Part shown: positions 39,040-46,950 of the stretch, in pieces
How positions within the stretch are numbered: position 1 is the first letter of the stretch
Layout of the letters: the number at the start of each line of letters is the position of its first letter
Origin: Rhodocyclaceae bacterium
GTDB lineage: Bacteria; Pseudomonadota; Gammaproteobacteria; Burkholderiales; Rhodocyclaceae
Assembly: GCA_013791905.1 (NCBI GenBank)
Contig: VMSX01000010.1
Location: 186,001-250,000 of the forward strand
Direction of reading: 5' to 3'
Length of the DNA: 64,000 nt
The notes under the pieces: model-generated
The model's database searches: none
The model's input: the letters and a program-made list of their open reading frames with translations, nothing else
What the model was told of the DNA's origin: nothing
Translations under genes and position numbers: made by a program

Positions 39040-40323
39040 CTACATCATTCCCAAGGTGCGCGGCAACCAGATAGAGATTTCCGGCACATAGGTGATCAGC
39101 ATCAGGAACACCAACATGGTCAGCAGCCAGGGCCAGACCGCTATGGTGCACTCCGTCAGACCCATCTTGCTGATGCCGCTGGCGACATACAGATTGAGGC
39201 CAACGGGTGGCGTGATCATGCCAATTTCCATGTTTACGACGATCATGATGCCGAAATGGATCGGGTCGATACCAAGGCTCATGGCGATCGGGAACAGGAT
39301 CGGCGCGGTAATCAGGATGATCGACGAAGGCTCCATGAAGTTGCCCATCAGCAGCAGCAGGATATTCACCACAATGAGGAAGCCAATCATGCCGAGGCCC
39401 GATGTCAGCAGCCACTGGGCGATATCCTGGGGAATTTGCTCGTTGGTCAGGATGAAGGAGAACAGCATCGCGTTGGTGATGATGTAGAGCAGCATCGCGC
39501 TCATGTTGGCCGAGTTGAGCAACACCCTGGGCACGTCGGAGAACTTGAGATCCTTATAGACGAACACCGCAATCACGAAAGCATAAACTGCACTCATCGC
39601 CGCCGCTTCGGTTGGAGTAAACAGCCCGCTGTAAATGCCGCCCATGACGACAATAATCAGCAACAGGCCCCACACCGACTTGCGAAAGGTCTGCCAGCGC
39701 TCCCCCCAGGAATGTGCTTGCTCGCGCGGATAATTGCCGCGCATGGCGCGATACCAGGTGGTAACACCAAGGAACAGTGCCAGCAGCAATCCGGGAATCA
39801 CCCCTGCCATGAACAGCGCTCCGATCGAAGTGTTGGTGGACACCGCATACATCACCATGACGATCGAAGGCGGGATCAGGATGCCCAAACCGCCAGAAGA
39901 GGCGATGACACCGACACCAAAGCGCTTCGGGTAGCCGGCCTTGACCATCGCCGGCAACATGATCGAGCCGATCGCCACCACCGTCGCCGGGCTGGAGCCC
40001 GACACTGCGGCAAACAGAGCGCAGGCAAACACCGAACTCAGACCCAGTCCGCCGCGCAGATGGGCGACCATCGCGGTGGCAAAATTGATCATGCGCCGCG
40101 CCACACCGCCATGGGTGAGAAAATTGCCGGCGAGGATGAAAAACGGGATCGCCATGATCTCGAACTTCTCGATGCCGGTGAACAACTTGAGTGCCACCGC
40201 CTCGAGTGGCACTTCGGTAAAACCGAAGAGAAAAATCAGCACCGTCAGGCCAAGCGAGATCGACACCGGCATGCCGGTAAGCATCAGGGTGGCAAGGAGA
40301 AAGAATATGATTGCGGCGCTCAT
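39040..40323 (-). CDS. dctM: TRAP transporter large permease (DctM type)
   Basis: A 427-residue membrane protein with about eleven to twelve helices, the Na+-driven channel unit of a TRAP transporter. Family features: ILAGNFLTHGGVARRMINFA, SGSSPATVVAIGSIMLPAM, IPPSIVMVMYA and the C-terminal NMEIGMITPPVGLNLYVASG. It overlaps dctQ by 4 bp. The substrate is set by DctP, so the symbol follows the family and not a proven C4-dicarboxylate specificity. Confidence 0.96.
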   Translation of the reverse strand: MSAAIIFFLLATLMLTGMPVSISLGLTVLIFLFGFTEVPLEAVALKLFTGIEKFEIMAIPFFILAGNFLTHGGVARRMINFATAMVAHLRGGLGLSSVFACALFAAVSGSSPATVVAIGSIMLPAMVKAGYPKRFGVGVIASSGGLGILIPPSIVMVMYAVSTNTSIGALFMAGVIPGLLLALFLGVTTWYRAMRGNYPREQAHSWGERWQTFRKSVWGLLLIIVVMGGIYSGLFTPTEAAAMSAVYAFVIAVFVYKDLKFSDVPRVLLNSANMSAMLLYIITNAMLFSFILTNEQIPQDIAQWLLTSGLGMIGFLIVVNILLLLMGNFMEPSSIILITAPILFPIAMSLGIDPIHFGIMIVVNMEIGMITPPVGLNLYVASGISKMGLTECTIAVWPWLLTMLVFLMLITYVPEISIWLPRTLGMM

Positions 40324-41021
40324 TTTTTCTTCTCCGATTGCTTGGTTGTCCCGTCCTGATAATGCTTCAAATCTAGCGGGTGAAGGTCGTCATCCATGCT
40401 ATAGGGATTGACATCCACCGGCACGCGGTCTTCCTCGATACCTTCGACGTGGCCGTGTTCGTGGTGCGGCAGTTCGCCGCTGCGCAAGAAATGCATCATG
40501 ACCTGCAGAAAGCGAAAGCACATCAGGTAGGAGCCCAGTGGAATCGCGGAATAGACGATCCAGGTCGGCCATTCAAGATCTGGAGTGATGGGACCCGCGT
40601 AAAGGTCGCCAGTGGAAATGCCCAGCGCCGTGAAAATGCTGTAATGGGCACCGTTCTCCCAGACAAAATGCGCACCCAGGGTACCGACAATGGCGGTAAA
40701 GGTCGCGCCAGCCAGCAGACCGAAGATGATGAACTTGCTGCGGCTGCTGTCGGACAACTGGTTGATCATCACATCGACGCCGACGTGGATGCCGGTGCGC
40801 ACGCCATAAGCCGCACCAAATTTGGCCATCCAGACGAACATGATGATGGTGAGTTCCTGCGCCCAGCCGAAATTCAGGGTCAGCAGCCAATCCTGCAGGA
40901 CAGGAATGCTCAAGCCGGCCAGATAGCGGTGCATGACCGCCGTGAAAATGATGACGGTGGCACCGCCAATGAGGAACGTAACCAAAAGTTCCTCAATATG
41001 ATTGAGTGCTTTATTTAACAT
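40320..41021 (-). CDS. dctQ: TRAP transporter small permease (DctQ type)
   Basis: A 233-residue four-helix membrane protein. The N-terminus MLNKALNHIEELLVTFLIGGATVIIF and the region WAQELTIIMFVWMAKFGAAYGVRTGIHVGVDVM (split here by motif) are typical. The C-terminus is unusually long and His/Asp-rich (HHEHGHVEGIEEDRVPVDVN) and ends in lysines. It lies 67 bp after dctP, separated by a GC-rich hairpin. Confidence 0.94.
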   Translation of the reverse strand: MLNKALNHIEELLVTFLIGGATVIIFTAVMHRYLAGLSIPVLQDWLLTLNFGWAQELTIIMFVWMAKFGAAYGVRTGIHVGVDVMINQLSDSSRSKFIIFGLLAGATFTAIVGTLGAHFVWENGAHYSIFTALGISTGDLYAGPITPDLEWPTWIVYSAIPLGSYLMCFRFLQVMMHFLRSGELPHHEHGHVEGIEEDRVPVDVNPYSMDDDLHPLDLKHYQDGTTKQSEKKK

Positions 41022-41041
41022 CGGGATCCCTGAGCGAACGC

Positions 41042-41071
41042 CGCCGCACGGCGCCGTGGCACCGTGCGGCG
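41042..41071 (-). promoter_or_regulatory. Intergenic hairpin between dctP and dctQ
   Basis: A perfect 10-bp inverted repeat CGCCGCACGG / CCGTGCGGCG (41042-41051 and 41062-41071) with a 10-nt loop and no T-tract. Hairpins in this position often protect the upstream binding-protein mRNA or attenuate transcription, giving more DctP than DctQM; that role is inferred. Confidence 0.7.
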
Positions 41072-41088
41072 AGAAGATTCAGACCAGA

Positions 41089-42093
41089 TCAGAGCTTGGC
41101 AGGATTGAAGCCGGTCGCCTTGTACACAAGGTCAATGGTTTCCTTGCCGACGCGCGACTCCATCTTCTTGTGCACCGGGAGCATCGCTTTCTTGAAAGCA
41201 ACAAGTTCCTCCTTGGTCGGCGTATAAATCTCCGTCTTGCCGGATTTCCGCACCATCTCCAGGGCGTTGTCGTTGTCGACCTTGGCAAACTGGTTGGCGT
41301 AGCGAGTCGACTGCTCCATCGCGTCGTCGAGCTGCTTGCGGATGTCGGCGGGCAGGCCGTCCCAGAACTTCTTGTTGACGATCACCGCATAGCCCAAATA
41401 GTTGTGGTCGGTGATGGTCATGTGCTTCTGTACTTCGTGCATTTTCTGCGTGTAGAGGTTCGAGTGCGGGTTGTCGGTGCCATCCACCACGCCGGTCTGC
41501 AAGGCCTGATAGACCTCAGAGAAGGCCATCACCTGCGGAATCGCGCCGAGCGTGCGGTACTGCTCCTCAAGCACCTTGGAGGACTGGATGCGCATTTTCT
41601 TGCCCTTGAGATCGGCCGGCGACTTGATCGGCGTGTTGGCCGACATCGACTTGAAGCCGTTGTCCCAGTAAGTCAGGCCCTTGATGCCGCGGGCATCGAG
41701 CTTGTCGAGCAACTGCCGGCCAACCGGGCCGAGCGTCACCTTGCGCAGGCTGTCGTAACCGTCGAAGATGTAGGGCAGATCGAATACCTCGAACTCCTTG
41801 ACGCCCAGCGGCCCGAACTTGGACAGTGACGGCGCCAGCATCTGCACCGCGCCGAGTTGCAACGCCTCCATCTCTTCCTTGTCCTTGTAGAGAGTGCTGT
41901 TCGCGTAAACCTCAACCTTGACCCGGCCCTTGGTCATTTCTTCCGCTTTGACCTTGAAGAACTCGGCGCCCTTGCCCTTGGGGGTGTCAGCTGCCACGAC
42001 GTGGCTGAACTTGATCACAATGGGCTGCTGGGCCAGTGCGGCCAGGGAAAAGGATGCAGCGGCAAGGCCGATGATTAGCGTACGAATCTTCAT
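41089..42093 (-). CDS. dctP: TRAP transporter solute-binding protein (DctP family)
   Basis: A 334-residue periplasmic receptor with signal peptide MKIRTLIIGLAAASFSLAALA. The body shows VIKFSHVVAADTPKGKGAEFF, LPYIFDGYDSLRKV, IRIQ-type MRIQSSKVLEEQYRTLGA with the conserved substrate-carboxylate Arg, and QTGVVDGTDNPHSNLYTQK. This is the DctP type that usually binds C4-dicarboxylates. ATG 42093 has AGAGGAG ahead. A TATACT box 32-37 bp upstream is a possible -10. Confidence 0.95.
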   Translation of the reverse strand: MKIRTLIIGLAAASFSLAALAQQPIVIKFSHVVAADTPKGKGAEFFKVKAEEMTKGRVKVEVYANSTLYKDKEEMEALQLGAVQMLAPSLSKFGPLGVKEFEVFDLPYIFDGYDSLRKVTLGPVGRQLLDKLDARGIKGLTYWDNGFKSMSANTPIKSPADLKGKKMRIQSSKVLEEQYRTLGAIPQVMAFSEVYQALQTGVVDGTDNPHSNLYTQKMHEVQKHMTITDHNYLGYAVIVNKKFWDGLPADIRKQLDDAMEQSTRYANQFAKVDNDNALEMVRKSGKTEIYTPTKEELVAFKKAMLPVHKKMESRVGKETIDLVYKATGFNPAKL

Positions 42094-42124
42094 GTGTAAC
42101 TCCTCTGTTGTTATAGGCATGGCA

Positions 42125-42130
42125 AGTATA
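42125..42130 (-). promoter_or_regulatory. Possible -10 box of the dctPQM promoter
   Basis: TATACT on the minus strand, 32-37 bp upstream of the dctP ATG. The hexamer 17 bp further upstream (GGATGT) is a poor -35, so an activator may be required. I see no good sigma54 -24/-12 pair in the spacer. Confidence 0.3.
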
Positions 42131-42307
42131 GCGCCGAGCGATTATCCACATCCGCCCCCAGCGCCGCCATTGTGGATTTCCGCAGGAAGCGTACCAGCAG
42201 ATATGACATTACCGGCTGGCATTTCATACCTGAATGCATGGGCGCTGGCTGGCTTTCAACCGCCAAGTCGCTTAAACTCGGCATCCTCTGCGTGGCCCGG
42301 TTTTCCC

Positions 42308-43660
42308 ATGTTCTTCATCACCAACATTCGACTGCTGCTGGCCATCTGTCTAGTCGCCAGCACCACAGCCAGTCATGCGGCTAAAGAACAAGTACAAGTG
42401 CCGCCAAGCGTGCAGATGATACCGCAGCCCCCCTCGTTACCCCTGCCTGTGGAAGTGATCGAGGAGCAGCCAGCCCTGCCGCCCATGATCGACCTGACAA
42501 TCTCGCCCGACGATCTTTGGCAGCGCATGCGCAATGGTTTTGGCATGGCCGACCTGAATAGCCCACTGGTGGCCGGTCGCCAGTCGTGGTATCTCAACCG
42601 CCCGGACATGCTGCGCCGCATATTCGAGCGCGGGCAGCGCTATCTTTATCACATCGTCGTTGAACTGGAAAAGCGCGGCATGCCGACCGAACTGGCGCTG
42701 CTGCCGATGGTCGAGAGTGCCTACAATCCGCTGGCCTTGTCGAGCGCACGGGCGTTGGGCATCTGGCAGTTCATTCCCTCCACCGGCAAGTCCTACAACC
42801 TCGACCAGAACTGGTGGGTGGATGAACGCCGCGACATCATCGCTTCGACCGACGCCGCGCTGAATTATCTGCAGACCATTTACGAAATGCACGGCGACTG
42901 GCATCTGGCGCTGGCATCCTACAACTGGGGTGAAAATGCCGTCGCCCGCGCCATCGCCAAGAATCAGACGAAAGGGCTGCCCACCGATTACGCCAGCCTG
43001 ACAATGCCCACCGAAACGCGCTTCTATGTACCCAAGCTGCAGGCACTGAAGAACATCGTCGCGCAGCCGGAACTGTTCGGCTTCAATCTTGCCGCCATTC
43101 CCAACGAACCCTACTTTAAAGCCGTCCTGAAGCCGAATCGCATGGATGTCGCCGTTGCTGCGCGGCTGGCCGAAATGTCGATCGAAGACTTCATTCTGCT
43201 CAATCCGGCATATCACCGGCCGGTGATGAACGGCCACCAGGCCGGTCCACTGGTGCTGCCGGTCGGCAAGGTAGACACCTTCAACGCCAACCTGGAGCGC
43301 CACACCGCGCAGGACATGCCTCTATCCAACTGGCAAACCCACACGCTGAAGCGCGGCGAGACGCTCGACAAGCTGGCGGCGCAACGCGGCATCGATGTGA
43401 CACGCCTCAAGCAGATCAATGGCATCACTGCGCGCACCAAGATCGGCCCCGGGCTCAGTCTGCTGGTGCCACGCCTGGGCAGCAAGACCAGTCACGAGCA
43501 GGTCTCGCGGGCGCTGCCGAAGTTGCCACCCGAAAAGGCAATTGCCGCTAAAGGCAAGCGAGCCAAGAAAACGAATCCGCCAGCCACGAAACCAGCAGCC
43601 AAGCCGACCCCCAGGAAAACGGCCAAGCCTTTACCGAAAAATCCGCCTACGAAAAAGTAG
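42308..43660 (+). CDS. mltD: Membrane-bound lytic murein transglycosylase D-like
   Basis: A 450-residue cell-wall lytic transglycosylase: signal peptide (MFFITNIRLLLAICLVASTTASHA), family 1 SLT domain with catalytic Glu E136 (LPMVESAYNPLALSSA) and GIWQFIPSTGKSYNL, then one recognisable LysM domain (HTLKRGETLDKLAAQRGIDV) and a Lys/Pro-rich tail. There is no lipobox Cys, unlike E. coli MltD. The frame is open about 130 codons upstream of ATG 42308, but only this start gives a signal peptide. It is divergent from dctP. Confidence 0.92.
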   Translation: MFFITNIRLLLAICLVASTTASHAAKEQVQVPPSVQMIPQPPSLPLPVEVIEEQPALPPMIDLTISPDDLWQRMRNGFGMADLNSPLVAGRQSWYLNRPDMLRRIFERGQRYLYHIVVELEKRGMPTELALLPMVESAYNPLALSSARALGIWQFIPSTGKSYNLDQNWWVDERRDIIASTDAALNYLQTIYEMHGDWHLALASYNWGENAVARAIAKNQTKGLPTDYASLTMPTETRFYVPKLQALKNIVAQPELFGFNLAAIPNEPYFKAVLKPNRMDVAVAARLAEMSIEDFILLNPAYHRPVMNGHQAGPLVLPVGKVDTFNANLERHTAQDMPLSNWQTHTLKRGETLDKLAAQRGIDVTRLKQINGITARTKIGPGLSLLVPRLGSKTSHEQVSRALPKLPPEKAIAAKGKRAKKTNPPATKPAAKPTPRKTAKPLPKNPPTKK

Positions 43661-43750
43661 CGCGAGCGGCCTCAGGCAGCAAAAAAGCAGCGCGCGCTCC
43701 GCGTCGCCGACAACCCCGAGCCGTCCAAGGTTTTTTGTTACCATCCGCAT

Positions 43751-44488
43751 ATGAGACCGATCATCCGCTGGCTGTGCGCCAGTATTTTTCTTCTGTTGCC
43801 CGTACTCGCGCTACCGCTCCATGCCGAACCGCTACGCCTCAACAGTGGCGTCGGCGCGCCGTATTTCATGCCTGACAAGAAAGGCTTCCTCGACCTGCTG
43901 GTTCCCGAGGTGTTCCGGCGCATCGGCATTGCAGCCGAGGCCGTCCGCTACCCCGCCGCCGAGCGGGCGCTAATAAATGCCAGCAATGGCCTCGACGATG
44001 GCATGGCATTGCGTATCCGCGGACTGGAAAAGCTCTACCCCAACCTGATACGCATCGACGAGAAGATCATCGACAACGAATTTGTCGCCTATGCCACTAG
44101 CGTCCGGTTTGCCACCACGGGATTCGACACCCTCAAGAAGTACCAGGTGGGCTACATCAACGGCTGGAAGATCTTCGAGTCAGGCTTGGTGCCCGACACG
44201 CCGGTCACCAAGGTGCAGGATGCCGACCAACTCTTCGCCCTCCTCGCCCAGAACCGTGCGGATGTCATTCTTTTTGAACGCTGGCAAGGCAACCATATCA
44301 TTCGCGAGCACGGCATCAAGGCAAAGATGTTGCAACCGCCGCTCGCCACCACCGAGATGTTCATGTATCTGCATACAAAACATGTCCGGCTGGTGGAGCC
44401 GGCTGCGCGGGCACTGCGCGCCATGAAAGCTGACGGCACCTACCAGCGCATCGCTGCGCAGAGCCTGCCAACCATTCCCGCCAAATGA
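43751..44488 (+). CDS. Periplasmic solute-binding protein, SBP family 3-like
   Basis: A 245-residue exported protein with signal peptide (MRPIIRWLCASIFLLLPVLALPLHA). It starts LRLNSGVGAPYFMPDKKGFLDLL and runs as an amino-acid-type periplasmic binding domain (YPAAERALINASNGLDDGMA, DTLKKYQVGYINGW, LLAQNRADVILFE). No ABC permease is adjacent. Its ATGA stop/start overlap with the GGDEF-EAL gene suggests that it delivers a ligand signal to that membrane protein instead of feeding a transporter. Ligand unknown. Confidence 0.85.
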   Translation: MRPIIRWLCASIFLLLPVLALPLHAEPLRLNSGVGAPYFMPDKKGFLDLLVPEVFRRIGIAAEAVRYPAAERALINASNGLDDGMALRIRGLEKLYPNLIRIDEKIIDNEFVAYATSVRFATTGFDTLKKYQVGYINGWKIFESGLVPDTPVTKVQDADQLFALLAQNRADVILFERWQGNHIIREHGIKAKMLQPPLATTEMFMYLHTKHVRLVEPAARALRAMKADGTYQRIAAQSLPTIPAK

Positions 44489-46935
44489 CGCCAATCGAGC
44501 CTGCCGCGCCCATGCCTGGCAGACGCCCCCTGGCCAGGCGTCTGGTGCTGCTGACGCTGCTGGCCAGCGGTTTTATCGCTACCTTCATCACCGCGGCGCA
44601 GCTGTATCTCGAATACGACCGCGAAATGCGCGACATCCAGACGCGCTTTCTCGAGATCGAATCCGCCTACCTGCCGAGCGTCCGGCAGGGGCTGTGGGTG
44701 ATGGACCGCAACGCGCTGCAGACATTGGTCAACGGCATGCAGCAATTGCCGGATTTCGAATACGCAGCGGTGCTGGCCGAAGACAAGTATGTCGCCACCA
44801 GCGGCGAGCCCCCGGAAAGCCGCCAATCCCGCCAATTGACCCGTGTTTTCGAGATCGATTATGCGTATCGCGGCGCCGACCAGCGCATCGGCACGCTCGA
44901 GGTCACCGCCAGCGATGCCGGACCACTGCGCCGCACCTGGCAGCGTCTCGGCCTGGTCATGGCGCTGAACAGCATCAAGGCCGGGGTGGTGGCCATGCTG
45001 ATCCTACTCATGGTGCAATTCATGATCACCCGGCCGATATTGCGCATCCACCACCATACGCGCCGGATGGCCGCCGGGCAGCTCGACGACCCGCTCGTCC
45101 TCGAAGCGCACTATCCCTCGAGCCCGGACGACGAAATCTACGAACTCGCCGCCGCTGTCGAAGCCATGCGCGTCAGCCTCGGGCAACGCAACACTGAGTT
45201 GCTGGAAACCAACCGGAAATTGGAAGAAACGGTCACCGCCAAGGAAACCGCCCTGATCCAGGTGCGCGCCCACGCGGATGCGCTGGAACTCGCCGCTGGC
45301 GTGTTTGCCCATACCTTCGAAGGCATCATGATCACCGATGCCGACGGCACGATCCTGTCGGTGAATCCTGCTTTCACGACGATGACCGGTTATACCCACG
45401 AAGAGGCGGTGGGCCAATCGCCGCGCCTGTTGCGTTCGCACCACCAGGGCGAGGACTTCTATCGCGATATGTGGGCAAACCTGTCCGGCAGCGGCGAATG
45501 GATCGGCGAAATCTGGAACCGCCGCAAGAGCGGCGAAGCCTATCTGCAATGGACGAGCATCACCACCATCATCGATGCCGCAGGCAAGCCGTACCGGCGC
45601 ATCGCCGTGATGACCGACATTACCGAGGCGCGCCGCAAGGATGAACATATCCGCCATCTGGCCTACCACGACGCGCTGACCAACCTGCCCAACCGCATGT
45701 TGCTGCAAAACCGTCTCGAGCATGCCATCAAGACGGCGGAACGCGAGACCGCGCAAATTGCCGTCCTGTTCATCGATCTCGACCGTTTCAAGGTCATCAA
45801 CGATAGTCTGGGATACTTTGTCGGCGACCAACTACTGCTGGAGGCGGCCCGGCGGCTGACCGATGCCGTCCGCGCCAGCGATACCGTATCGCGCCAGGGC
45901 GGCGACGAATTCGTCGTCATGGCAGCGGTCGACCGCATCACCGACGCGGTGCTCATCGCCGAAAAGATCACCGCCAGCATCGGCGTCCCCTTCGAGATTG
46001 GCGGGCAAAGCCTGCATGTCGGGGCAAGCATCGGCATCAGCGTCTACCCGCAGGATGGCGCCGACGCGACCACCCTGCTGCGTAACGCCGACGTCGCCAT
46101 GTATGCCGCAAAAGAAGCCGGGCGAGGCACCTTCTGCTTCTTTGACGACGCCATGAATGCCAAGGCACAGCAGCGGCTGCGCCTGGAAGCTGCCCTGCGC
46201 CGCGCGATAGCCAACGATGAGTTCGAATTGTTCTACCAGCCCAAGGTGTGCCTCAGCGATGCGAGCTACCGCGGGATGGAGGCATTGATTCGCTGGCGCG
46301 ATCCCGAAGTGGGGCTCGTTTCCCCGCTCGATTTCATCCCCCTGGCGGAGGAAGTCGGTCTGATCGGCCAGATCGGCGACTGGGTGCTCGACACTGCGTG
46401 CGGCCAGATGCGGCGCTGGCTGGACGTCGGCCAGATCACCGGACCAGTCGCGATCAATGTTTCGGCACGGCAACTCGACGATCCCCAGTTCGCCGACAAG
46501 GTGCAGGCCACCCTGCGGCACCACGGTCTTGAGGCGCAGTTCCTCCAGCTGGAAGTCACCGAGTCAACGGTCATGAACAAGCCCGAACAGGCCATCGAGG
46601 CGCTCGCCAAGCTCGCCTCACTCGGCATCACCATCGCGGTGGATGACTTCGGCACCGGTTATTCCAGCTTCAGCTACCTAAAGCGTCTGCCCATCCACCT
46701 GCTGAAAGTGGATCGCTCCTTCGTCTCCGATATCGGCACCTCCCGCGAGGATGAAGAGATCGTCACCGCGATCATCCAGGTGGCCAAGGCGCTCAAGCTC
46801 CAGGTCGTTGCCGAGGGTGTGGAAACCCAGGGGCAGGCCGACTTCCTGAAACAACTGGGCTGCCACTACGCCCAGGGCTACCTCTACGCCAGACCGCTGC
46901 CCGTCACCGATTTCGAACAGTTGGTCGGCACCTAA
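44485..46935 (+). CDS. Membrane PAS-GGDEF-EAL protein (c-di-GMP synthesis/degradation)
   Basis: 816 residues: helix 1 at about 18-40, a periplasmic domain of about 120 residues (LYLEYDREMRDIQTRFLEIE onward), helix 2 at about 157-180, a HAMP-like linker and coiled coil (180-260), PAS (265-380), GGDEF domain with GGDEF at 472-476 and an intact RxxD inhibitory site (RASD 463-466), and EAL domain with E599-A600-L601, NVSARQL, ESTVMN and DDFGTGYSS (D720, D721). Both catalytic sites look intact, so either activity is possible. It is translationally coupled to a solute-binding protein gene. Confidence 0.95.
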   Translation: MTPIEPAAPMPGRRPLARRLVLLTLLASGFIATFITAAQLYLEYDREMRDIQTRFLEIESAYLPSVRQGLWVMDRNALQTLVNGMQQLPDFEYAAVLAEDKYVATSGEPPESRQSRQLTRVFEIDYAYRGADQRIGTLEVTASDAGPLRRTWQRLGLVMALNSIKAGVVAMLILLMVQFMITRPILRIHHHTRRMAAGQLDDPLVLEAHYPSSPDDEIYELAAAVEAMRVSLGQRNTELLETNRKLEETVTAKETALIQVRAHADALELAAGVFAHTFEGIMITDADGTILSVNPAFTTMTGYTHEEAVGQSPRLLRSHHQGEDFYRDMWANLSGSGEWIGEIWNRRKSGEAYLQWTSITTIIDAAGKPYRRIAVMTDITEARRKDEHIRHLAYHDALTNLPNRMLLQNRLEHAIKTAERETAQIAVLFIDLDRFKVINDSLGYFVGDQLLLEAARRLTDAVRASDTVSRQGGDEFVVMAAVDRITDAVLIAEKITASIGVPFEIGGQSLHVGASIGISVYPQDGADATTLLRNADVAMYAAKEAGRGTFCFFDDAMNAKAQQRLRLEAALRRAIANDEFELFYQPKVCLSDASYRGMEALIRWRDPEVGLVSPLDFIPLAEEVGLIGQIGDWVLDTACGQMRRWLDVGQITGPVAINVSARQLDDPQFADKVQATLRHHGLEAQFLQLEVTESTVMNKPEQAIEALAKLASLGITIAVDDFGTGYSSFSYLKRLPIHLLKVDRSFVSDIGTSREDEEIVTAIIQVAKALKLQVVAEGVETQGQADFLKQLGCHYAQGYLYARPLPVTDFEQLVGT

Positions 46936-46950
46936 GACAGTCGGGGCGAA

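Noticed and set aside
42094-42307. Sigma54 promoter between dctP and mltD
   Set aside because: No GG-N10-GC pair with the right context in either direction.
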